Below are positions 8,229-13,298 of a stretch of DNA of 13,298 nucleotides, piece by piece. How positions within the stretch are numbered: position 1 is the stretch's first letter; every line of letters begins with the position of its first letter. The notes beneath the pieces were generated by a model. The model ran no database searches. It worked only from the letters and a program-made list of their open reading frames with translations, and was not told the DNA's origin. This DNA is from Crocinitomix sp. (GTDB lineage: Bacteria > Bacteroidota > Bacteroidia > Flavobacteriales_D > Crocinitomicaceae), in NCBI GenBank assembly GCA_020849935.1, contig JADZFJ010000291.1, positions 1-13,298 on the forward strand. The letters run 5' to 3'. Made by a program: the position numbers and the translations under genes.

Positions 8229-8468
8229 ATGAGTTTTAAAATCGAATTTTTTTCTGATGGAAATGTGTCGAATGAACTTTACATCGAAGCGAAGCAATTA
8301 ATGCAAGAATTGGCATTAAAATACAATTGTCATTTTGAAGTAAGTCGTGAAGAAAATCCCCAAGGTACCAAAACAATGACGGAGAGTGTTTTAAAATCGA
8401 AATTGAACGGAAAAGTGAAACCAACCAATGGCATTTATTTGAGTTTTGGTGGGGAGATTGAGTTATAA
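8229..8468 (+). CDS. Small hypothetical protein (79 residues)
   Basis: The protein starts MSFKIEFFSDGN and ends FGGEIEL; I do not recognise a family. It is soluble, with no signal peptide or membrane helix. The alternation suggests strand-helix-strand order: an N-terminal strand (KIEFFS), a helix (about residues 18-30, YIEAKQLMQELALKY), a strand (HFEVSRE), a basic loop with KSKLNGKVKP, and a C-terminal strand (GIYLSFGG). An in-frame extension to a TTG at 8160 exists, but the ATG at 8229 is preferred because a promoter-like box lies between them. The gene is divergent from the 512-residue protein gene, with 198 bases between the start codons. It could be a stand-alone gene. Nothing around it indicates a function. 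Confidence 0.65.
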   Translation: MSFKIEFFSDGNVSNELYIEAKQLMQELALKYNCHFEVSREENPQGTKTMTESVLKSKLNGKVKPTNGIYLSFGGEIEL

Positions 8469-8547
8469 GTTTTTTATAATACAAATGCTTATTGGCTAGA
8501 AGGATTGCCAAGAAACTCATTTTTTGCAAAAGGGATTTTAGTGGAAA

Positions 8548-8620
8548 ACCCGCATCCCCAACTTGTTGGGGAGAGGATTTGGAACGGGAAGCCCGGTCCC
8601 CAACGAGTTGGGGATATTGC
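8548..8620. repeat. Paired GC-rich palindromes (REP/BIME-like element)
   Basis: Two 18-base palindromes, tccccaacttgttgggga (8555-8572) and tccccaacgagttgggga (8597-8614), share identical 8-base arms and differ only in the two central bases plus flanks. Between them lies a third small hairpin, CGGG-AAG-CCCG (8585-8595). The element is far richer in GC than the surrounding AT-rich spacer. This layout fits repetitive extragenic palindromes of the kind mobilised by RAYT (REP-associated tyrosine) transposases, but no such transposase lies in the window and copy number cannot be judged here. It occupies the 392-base gene-free spacer 8469-8860. The rest of that spacer holds a hairpin at 8639-8661, a weak stem at 8492-8511 and AT-rich DNA. 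Confidence 0.7.
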
Positions 8621-8638
8621 CCAAGTAAATTTCGAAAT

Positions 8639-8661
8639 TTGAATAGTAATTTGCTATTCAA
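8639..8661. repeat. Perfect 8-base inverted repeat (hairpin)
   Basis: The arms ttgaatag and ctattcaa are separated by the 7-base loop taatttg. It lies 25 bases after the second GC palindrome and outside any gene. No clean T-run follows on either strand at the expected spacing, so it is recorded as a stem-loop of unknown role rather than a terminator. Confidence 0.45.
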
Positions 8662-8800
8662 TGACTTAATTTTTGGTTGAAACAACCCAAAGAAAATTAA
8701 ACTTTTAAATTAATCCAATAATTTGTCTAATCTATTTTAATTACCTATTTTTAATGTACTTTATTTTTCTCAATAAGCAGGAATTTGATGGTCGACAATT

Positions 8801-8821
8801 TCATTAACCTAAGATTAATGA
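8801..8821. promoter_or_regulatory. Inverted repeat upstream of dinD, candidate operator
   Basis: The sequence tcattaa-cctaaga-ttaatga is a perfect 7-base inverted repeat with a 7-base spacer. It ends 39 bases before the dinD start codon and lies just upstream of a TTG (8828-8830) and a near-consensus box taaaatttg (8847-8855). Position and symmetry suit a dimeric repressor site. It does not match the E. coli LexA box, and AT-rich DNA yields such repeats by chance, so confidence is low. Confidence 0.3.
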
Positions 8822-8860
8822 TTTTAATTGGTTTAATAAGTAACATTAAAATTTGATTTT

Positions 8861-9733
8861 ATGAAGAAGGAACTTATTTCAGCACTTTTAGAGAAGTTTG
8901 AAAGTGCTTGTTACGATTTTGATGGAGTGGAATGTTGGAGCGCAAGAGAATTGCAGGAAATTCTTGGTTATGTTCAGTGGCGGAATTTTAAAAATGTGAT
9001 TGATAAGGCTGAAAATTCATGTAAAAAGGCAGGCGAAGTAGTGGAGAACCATTTTGCCGAATTCAGCAAAATGGTTGAAATTGGAAGTGGAGCTTTTAAA
9101 CCTATTATTGATATTGCATTAACTAGATATGCTTGTTATTTAGTAGCTCAAAATGGCGATGCAACTTCAAAATCCGAAATAGCATTTGCTCAAACATATT
9201 TTGCTGTACAAACAAGGAAACAGGAAATAATAGAGAAAAGATTGTTGGATGTTGCAAGGGTCTCTGCTCGAGAAAAACTTTCCAAATCTGAAAAGAAATT
9301 GTCGGGTATTCTTTTTGAAAGAGATGTGGATAATAAAAGTTTTGCGATAATTAGATCGAAAGGAGATCAAGCCTTGTTTGGAGGTAGAACAACAAATGAC
9401 ATGAAAAGAATTTTACAGGTTCCAAATAATCGTCCTTTAGCGGATTTTCTTCCAACATTGACCATTAAAGCGAAAGATTTCGCAACTGAGTTAACAAGTC
9501 ATAATGTCGTAGAAAAAGACCTAAAGGGTATTAATTTAATTACTAAGGAGCACGTTGAAAATAATTTAGCGGTGCGTAAAATATTGAATTCTAGAGGCGT
9601 AAAACCTGAACAACTACCAGCCTCGGAAGATGTAAAAAGAGTTGAAAGAAGATTAGATAGCGAAGAGAAAAAAATTTTAAAAGAGGTTAAAAAACTGCAA
9701 GAAAAGAGCAAAATAAAAAAAGACCCTAAATAG
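8861..9733 (+). CDS. dinD: DNA damage-inducible protein D (DinD) homologue
   Basis: This 290-residue protein is of the DinD family; E. coli DinD (about 275 residues) is SOS-induced and inhibits RecA-mediated strand exchange. Diagnostic stretches run in family order: WSARELQEILGYVQWRNF (26-43), RYACYLVAQNGD (89-100), YFAVQTRKQE (113-122), GDQALFGGRTTNDMK (168-182), HNVVEKDLKG (214-223) and the region HVENN...VRKILNSRGVKPE...EDVKRVERR (231-264). The N-terminal part resembles the BRO-N-type DNA-binding region of phage antirepressors. The C-terminus (265-290) is a lysine-rich helix, slightly longer than usual. The gene appears complete. It stands alone on the plus strand between a REP-like spacer and the rocD leader, and is visibly more AT-rich than rocD, which suggests acquisition by transfer. 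Damage induction is inferred from the family only. Confidence 0.9.
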   Translation: MKKELISALLEKFESACYDFDGVECWSARELQEILGYVQWRNFKNVIDKAENSCKKAGEVVENHFAEFSKMVEIGSGAFKPIIDIALTRYACYLVAQNGDATSKSEIAFAQTYFAVQTRKQEIIEKRLLDVARVSAREKLSKSEKKLSGILFERDVDNKSFAIIRSKGDQALFGGRTTNDMKRILQVPNNRPLADFLPTLTIKAKDFATELTSHNVVEKDLKGINLITKEHVENNLAVRKILNSRGVKPEQLPASEDVKRVERRLDSEEKKILKEVKKLQEKSKIKKDPK

Positions 9734-9810
9734 AATTTTTTCAAATAATTAGTCAATTTTGATTTCACTATAAATTTATATCATACATCTTTGTAGAAAT
9801 CTAATTTGCC

Positions 9811-9841
9811 TTGTAGATTTTAAATAAATTTCCTAATTTTG
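9811..9841 (+). promoter_or_regulatory. Promoter for the rocD leader and rocD
   Basis: TTG at 9811-9813 and TAATTTTG at 9834-9841 are separated by 20 bases, a good fit to the Bacteroidota -33/-7 promoter. It predicts a transcript starting around 9847-9850 and hence an unusually long 5' leader of nearly 130 bases before the rocD start codon. Confidence 0.5.
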
Positions 9842-9847
9842 TCTCGG

Positions 9848-9963
9848 ATGATTTCTCTCCATGTGAACCGCTTTTTGGTTTCGGAGTATGAGGAAAGGAT
9901 GGCACTCTCCGCGATGAGGGCAATCAGTCGTTCGCTGTGAATGATTGTGAGTTAAGAATCATT
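9848..9963 (+). promoter_or_regulatory. Candidate rocD leader: 30-codon uORF and two competing hairpins
   Basis: A short ORF opens with ATG at 9848, right at the predicted transcription start, and ends with TGA at 9938-9940. Its 30 residues include four arginines, at codons 8, 17, 24 and 28. Two hairpins cannot form together: caatca (9921-9926) with tgattg (9942-9947), and aatgatt (9940-9946) with aatcatt (9957-9963). The second lies 13 bases before the rocD ATG, and its left arm begins on the last base of the ORF's stop codon. The stretch is clearly richer in GC than the flanking spacer. Together this resembles an attenuation-type leader that might sense arginine or charged tRNA, but no expression or conservation evidence is available here. 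Confidence 0.35.
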
Positions 9964-9976
9964 TAAATCTATAAAA

Positions 9977-11254
9977 ATGAAAACGTTAGAAAATTTGTCG
10001 TCTGAAGAGTTGATTCACTTAGAGCATGAGCATGGTGCGCATAATTATCATCCGCTGCCGGTGGTGTTAGAAAAGGGTGAAGGGGTGTATGTGTGGGATG
10101 TTGAAGGGAAACGTTATTACGATTTTTTGTCGGCTTATTCGGCTGTTAACCAAGGTCATTCGCATCCAAAAATTATTGAAGCTTTGGTGAATCAGGCTAA
10201 AACCTTAACCTTAACATCGCGCGCTTTTCACAACAACGTTTTAGGGGTTTATGAAAAATACGTGACCGAATATTTTGGGTATGACAAGGTTTTACCGATG
10301 AATACCGGCGCAGAAGCGGTGGAAACGGCCATTAAATTATGCCGAAAATGGGCGTATGAAGTGAAGGGTATTGATGAAAATGAAGCGAAAATTATTGTGT
10401 GTGACCAGAATTTTCATGGGCGAACCACCACTATTATTTCGTTTTCAAGCGATCCGGATGCAAAAAAGAATTTTGGACCTTATACCAATGGATTTATTAA
10501 AATTCCTTACAATGACATTGATGCTTTGGAAGAGGTATTGGCGCAAGAAAATATTGCTGGGTTTTTAGTGGAACCGATTCAAGGGGAGGCAGGTGTATAT
10601 GTGCCAGATGATACGTATTTAGCGGAGGCGCAAGCTTTGTGTGAAGCGAGTGGGGTATTGTTTATTGCGGATGAAGTTCAAACAGGAATAGCACGAACAG
10701 GAAGTTTATTGGCGGTTTGTGGGAATTGCACCTGTCAAAATGGTTGCGAACAACAAGAAACCTACAGTAGACCTGATATTTTGATTTTAGGAAAAGCTTT
10801 GTCGGGAGGTGTTTACCCAGTTTCGGCAGTGTTGGCAGACAATGAAATTATGGAGGTGATTAAGCCTGGGCAACATGGATCGACTTTTGGAGGGAATCCT
10901 TTAGCGGCGAAAGTTGCGATGGCGGCCTTGGATGTGGTAAGTGAGGAGAAATTAGCAGTGCGTGCGCGGGAATTGGGCGTTATTTTTAGAGCTGAAATGC
11001 AAAAATTGGTGGCAAAATATGCCTGTTTGAAATTGGTGCGCGGCAAAGGTTTACTCAATGCCATTGTTATTAACGATACGCCAGAAAGTGCAACGGCTTG
11101 GAATCTCTGTTTGAGCCTAAAAGACAATGGTTTATTAGCTAAACCTACGCACGGTAATATTATTCGTTTTGCACCCCCTTTAGTGATGAAAGAAGAACAA
11201 TTAATGGATTGCGTGGCGATTATCGATAAAACCTTGGCTGAGTTTAAGTTTTAA
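9977..11254 (+). CDS. rocD: Ornithine--oxo-acid aminotransferase
   Basis: This 425-residue enzyme of the class III PLP-dependent aminotransferases converts ornithine and 2-oxoglutarate to glutamate semialdehyde and glutamate, linking arginine breakdown to proline and glutamate. Cytosolic. Visible landmarks are [16 protein letters not shown] (49-64), TGAEA (110-114) for phosphate binding, FHGRT (146-150), the EPIQGEAG segment (199-206), ADEVQTG (231-237) with D232 contacting the PLP ring nitrogen, and LGKALSGG (271-278) with the Schiff-base lysine K273. [11 protein letters not shown] completes the active site. The OAT-like start, [12 protein letters not shown], distinguishes it from acetylornithine enzymes. 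An insert after residue 247 carries four cysteines (C248, C251, C253, C257), possibly metal-binding. Transcription probably starts far upstream (around 9848). The next gene lies 127 bases downstream, and no clear terminator separates them. Confidence 0.95.
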   Translation: MKTLENLSSEELIHLEHEHGAHNYHPLPVVLEKGEGVYVWDVEGKRYYDFLSAYSAVNQGHSHPKIIEALVNQAKTLTLTSRAFHNNVLGVYEKYVTEYFGYDKVLPMNTGAEAVETAIKLCRKWAYEVKGIDENEAKIIVCDQNFHGRTTTIISFSSDPDAKKNFGPYTNGFIKIPYNDIDALEEVLAQENIAGFLVEPIQGEAGVYVPDDTYLAEAQALCEASGVLFIADEVQTGIARTGSLLAVCGNCTCQNGCEQQETYSRPDILILGKALSGGVYPVSAVLADNEIMEVIKPGQHGSTFGGNPLAAKVAMAALDVVSEEKLAVRARELGVIFRAEMQKLVAKYACLKLVRGKGLLNAIVINDTPESATAWNLCLSLKDNGLLAKPTHGNIIRFAPPLVMKEEQLMDCVAIIDKTLAEFKF

Positions 11255-11309
11255 TTTAAGCGGGTTAGTGAGTCGATAGATTGGTCTAGTTTACACTTTT
11301 ATTGCTGTT

Positions 11310-11338
11310 TTTGGATTTTTGAGACTTGAATTAATTTG
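11310..11338 (+). promoter_or_regulatory. Weak promoter candidate for the T9SS type B protein
   Basis: TTTG (11310-11313) and ttaatttg (11331-11338, one mismatch to TAnnTTTG) are 17 bases apart, slightly closer than usual. The predicted start lies roughly 35-40 bases before the ATG at 11382. It is the best match in the spacer between rocD and the next gene. Confidence 0.3.
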
Positions 11339-11381
11339 CAATCTTCGTTAAAATGGATTGTTTAACTAATTCTTTCAGGTT

Positions 11382-12857
11382 ATGAGATTAAAAATGTACT
11401 CCCTAATTTTAAGTGGCGCACTTGCTACGCTTGTCAATTTTAGCTTCGCCCAGTTAAATGATGTTTGGTATTTTGGTCCACACGGTCGTTTTGATTTCTC
11501 GACAGATCCGCCGAACTATTCGCCAGAAACAGTGATTCCCGTGGATACGGTGGTTTATTGGTGTCAAACTCAAGCAACCGACGAGGCTGGGAATTTATTG
11601 TATTGGTCGAATGGAACCACAGTTTTTAACCGAAATGGCGATCCGATGCCCAATGGCGAAGGTCTTTTATCTTCCGGGGGATTAATCCAAGTGTTATCAA
11701 TTCCAAAACCGGGAAGTTCGAATCAATCGTATATTTTTTGCCTAGATTATTATGATGGTGGCGAAAACGGGCTTACTTATTCGTTGGTTGATATGAGTTT
11801 GGATGATGGTTTTGGAGATCTTGTGCCAGGGCAAAAGAACAAAACGCTGGTGAGCGGCGTCGGAAATGCGCCCGATAACAATATTATTTCTGAAATATTT
11901 ACCGCAGTTTCACATGCCAATGGTAAAGATTTTTGGGTGGTCATGAAGATGGGGCATGTTTATAATTCTGAATTTAGGGCTTTTTTGATTACGGAAGAAG
12001 GCGTTTCTTCGGAGCCAATCATTTCTTATAATCCTATTACTTTTTTTCCGAGTGTTTCGTTTGGAGGTTCGATGACTTTTTCGCATGATGCATCTCGTCT
12101 GGCAATTTGTAACCGCACATCTGGAAATAATGGAATTTATCTGTATGATTTTGATAATGCCACAGGTATTTTATCCAACGGTTTCGATCTCTCTGTGAAT
12201 CATTTTGACAGTTTTTATGGGGTAGAATTTTCGCTGGACAATACGAAACTATACGGAACGGGTTGGGAAGGGGTTTATCAATTTGATTTAGCAACGAATC
12301 CGATTGAGCGCGACTTAATTTATGCCGGAACACCAAGTTCGATGTATCAAACCTATTACCAATCGTTGTTAGGGCCTGATGATAAAATTTATATTATGCA
12401 AGCAAATTGGGAAGCCGATGACCGTCATGTCGCAGTTATTCACGATCCCAATGAAAAGGGTGAGGGGTGTAATTTTGAAGCGGATTATGTAGAGATAGAA
12501 AATGGCGATGTACCCGGCGGCGGAGTTCAACTGTACGGTTTTCCGTTGACCGTAAGAATCTGTGAAAGTCGCCTCGTGGAATTGGTTGGCGCTAATATTT
12601 TTACCCCGAATAATGATCAACTCAATGATGAATGGTCTTTTTTAGCCGTAGACAATGTTGCTGCTTTACACGTCCGCATTTTTAACCGATGGGGCGGTTT
12701 GGTCTTTGAATCCTCCGACATAAACCCCGCATGGGATGGAAATTTACCCGATGGCACACCAGCTTCGGATGGAGTTTATTTTTACGAATACACCGCCAAA
12801 AATGAAAGTGGCACCGCTTCTAATGGGCATGGCAATTTGACCTTGGTTAGGGATTGA
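11382..12857 (+). CDS. Secreted protein with T9SS type B (gliding-motility-associated) C-terminal domain
   Basis: The 491-residue precursor has a Sec signal peptide (residues 1-23, ending NFSFAQ). The large N-terminal region opens with LNDVWYFGPHGRFDF, a start often seen in Bacteroidota surface proteins of this type. It continues with repeated strand-turn units (for example around residues 225-330: SHDASRLAICNR, GVEFSLDNTKLYGTGW, YQFDL) that look like a beta-propeller similar to WD40 or lactonase-like folds. The last 90 residues (about 402-491) are a T9SS type B sorting domain: NIFTPNNDQLNDEW, RIFNRWGGLVFESS, WDGNLPDGTPASDGVYFYEY and a final strand. Type B domains send proteins to the cell surface through type IX secretion. 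No catalytic motif is seen, so adhesion or ligand binding is inferred. It lies downstream of rocD but probably has its own promoter. Confidence 0.88.
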   Translation: MRLKMYSLILSGALATLVNFSFAQLNDVWYFGPHGRFDFSTDPPNYSPETVIPVDTVVYWCQTQATDEAGNLLYWSNGTTVFNRNGDPMPNGEGLLSSGGLIQVLSIPKPGSSNQSYIFCLDYYDGGENGLTYSLVDMSLDDGFGDLVPGQKNKTLVSGVGNAPDNNIISEIFTAVSHANGKDFWVVMKMGHVYNSEFRAFLITEEGVSSEPIISYNPITFFPSVSFGGSMTFSHDASRLAICNRTSGNNGIYLYDFDNATGILSNGFDLSVNHFDSFYGVEFSLDNTKLYGTGWEGVYQFDLATNPIERDLIYAGTPSSMYQTYYQSLLGPDDKIYIMQANWEADDRHVAVIHDPNEKGEGCNFEADYVEIENGDVPGGGVQLYGFPLTVRICESRLVELVGANIFTPNNDQLNDEWSFLAVDNVAALHVRIFNRWGGLVFESSDINPAWDGNLPDGTPASDGVYFYEYTAKNESGTASNGHGNLTLVRD

Positions 12858-12977
12858 GTGGTAAAATGAAGGATCAGGTTGAAGTTTTGTGGTTTAAGTG
12901 AGATTGTTTATTTTTTTAGGAGGGCTTTAATATCGTGAGTGCAATTGGATTAAGGCAAAAGTTTACCAAATAAAAAA

Positions 12978-13000
12978 AGGAGCATTTTACCTTCGCTCCT
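12978..13000 (-). terminator. Minus-strand intrinsic terminator-like hairpin
   Basis: On the minus strand, aggagc and gctcct form a 6-base stem around an 11-base loop and are followed directly by a run of seven T residues (12971-12978 region). On the plus strand the stem is followed by A residues, so it would not terminate the T9SS gene in the usual way. No minus-strand gene is visible upstream of it within the window. Confidence 0.5.
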
Positions 13001-13008
13001 AAAAAGGG

Positions 13009-13036
13009 TGAGGATGCTCGTAAGCTCCACGCCTCA
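13009..13036. repeat. Second stem-loop beside the terminator-like hairpin
   Basis: tgagg (13009-13013) pairs with cctca (13032-13036), enclosing a small gct-cgta-agc hairpin (13016-13025). The gctcc at 13024-13028 could instead pair with ggagc of the neighbouring terminator hairpin (12979-12983), giving alternative folds. A minus-strand TATATTTG box occupies 13035-13042. This suggests a short structured transcript, but coding or RNA status is undecided. Confidence 0.35.
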
Positions 13037-13049
13037 AATATAAACAATT

Positions 13050-13184
13050 GTGGCAAAGTATGACTACGCAAAAGTAGATCTTAAAAAAAATGAGAACTAT
13101 TTGCTAAAGGATGTTTATGTTGTTAAGGGAGGTGATGATGTGGATTTTGTGCGATTTGACTACATTTACAGTATTAAAGGCTAA
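13050..13184 (+). CDS. Short ORF of 44 codons, possible gene remnant
   Basis: Read from a GTG at 13050 (first in-frame start after a TAA at 13041), this 44-codon frame encodes an acidic, tyrosine- and lysine-rich peptide with KYDYAKVDLKKNENYLL followed by KDVYVVKGGDDVDFVRFDY and a terminal YSIKG. The composition and alternating pattern look like real beta-strand-rich coding sequence rather than random frame. There is no ATG start, no signal peptide and no recognised family. It may be a very small gene, or the surviving piece of a larger decayed gene, since the next reading frame downstream also looks protein-like but is shifted. It lies about 190 bases after the T9SS type B gene. Confidence 0.3.
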   Translation: MAKYDYAKVDLKKNENYLLKDVYVVKGGDDVDFVRFDYIYSIKG

Positions 13185-13285
13185 TTTGCCTATTACGTTG
13201 TGGTTTGATTAAAGAAAAAGGATTACTAGATTTGCGAGAACAGAATGCGGTGGATGATGGGCGTTGTGGTTTGATTAAAGTTTGA
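13178..13285 (+). pseudogene. Degenerate repeat-protein fragment, possibly WG/KWG-repeat type
   Basis: This frame, open from just after a TAA at 13175 to a TGA at 13283-13285, has no plausible start codon. It reads RCGLIKEKGLLDLREQ, then NAVDDG, then RCGLIK again. The two RCGLIK units are exactly 22 codons apart, encoded by a perfect 19-base direct repeat. A GLI.K.G core with a 22-residue period recalls KWG/WG-type repeats, where a tyrosine or tryptophan would replace the cysteine. The match is loose. Best read as a broken or decayed repeat gene, possibly connected with the preceding 44-codon ORF by frameshift. Confidence 0.25.
13196..13280 (+). repeat. Pair of perfect 19-base direct repeats
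   Basis: cgttgtggtttgattaaag occurs at 13196-13214 and 13262-13280. The period is 66 bases, a multiple of three, so both copies read identically in one frame. This favours an internal duplication in a former coding sequence over an insertion-site duplication. Confidence 0.7.
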
Positions 13286-13298
13286 AGATTACGACATT

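Noticed and set aside
8492..8530. Terminator after the 79-residue ORF (ttggc/gccaa stem at 8492-8511)
   Set aside because: The stem is only 5 bases with a 10-base loop, and the T-run begins too far (about 8 bases) after it.
8555..8614. CRISPR array
   Set aside because: Only two repeat units, each a self-palindrome of 18 bases, with a 24-base linker containing its own hairpin and no cas genes; a REP-like doublet explains it better.
8492..8680. 62-codon plus frame and 149-codon minus frame across the palindromic spacer
   Set aside because: Both simply read through the REP-like palindromes and the 79-residue ORF's antisense; composition is not protein-like.
8780..8860. E. coli-type LexA box upstream of dinD
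   Set aside because: No CTG-N10-CAG type site is present; only the unrelated AT-rich inverted repeat was found.
12858..12970. Small gene directly after the T9SS type B gene
   Set aside because: The only ATG-initiated frame is about 11 codons; no coding signal.

Overview
The window looks like chromosomal DNA from a Bacteroidota, most likely a flavobacterium-like member (inference). The supporting signs are low G+C with very AT-rich spacers, type IX secretion (T9SS) sorting domains of both the A and B kind, promoter boxes close to the Bacteroidota TAnnTTTG motif, start codons without clear Shine-Dalgarno sequences, and a DUF1800/DUF1501 gene pair of a type common in this phylum.

Left part (1-8055, all minus strand). 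Transcription runs right to left from a TATCTTTG box at 8048-8055. The first block is a 512-residue helical-repeat protein of unknown function, a YigZ/IMPACT-family protein and an M42-like metallo-aminopeptidase, with gaps of 12 and 9 bases. After a 65-base gap comes an export cassette with gaps of 8 and 3 bases: a DUF1800 protein with a Sec-type signal, a DUF1501 protein with a twin-arginine signal, and a discoidin-like protein with a T9SS type A tail. Further left are two tandem, related two-helix membrane proteins sharing a QISWFDGY motif.

Middle (8160-9733). A divergent 79-residue ORF of unknown function is followed by a 392-base spacer. The spacer holds two nearly identical GC-rich palindromes (REP-like) and a separate hairpin. 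A DNA-damage-inducible protein D (DinD) homologue follows, AT-rich and with an inverted repeat just upstream.

Right part (9734-12857, plus strand). Ornithine aminotransferase (rocD) is preceded by a good promoter match and a roughly 130-base leader. The leader contains a 30-codon, arginine-containing ORF and two mutually exclusive hairpins, which could be an attenuation-type control region. Next comes a secreted protein with a T9SS type B (gliding-motility-associated) C-terminal domain.

The final 440 bases hold a minus-strand terminator-like hairpin, a short 44-codon ORF, and a 19-base direct repeat in a broken reading frame that suggests a decayed repeat-protein gene.

Most genes belong to known families. 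The parts most worth a second look are the rocD leader, the three-route export cassette, the palindromic element, the structured and decayed right edge, and the paired small membrane proteins.
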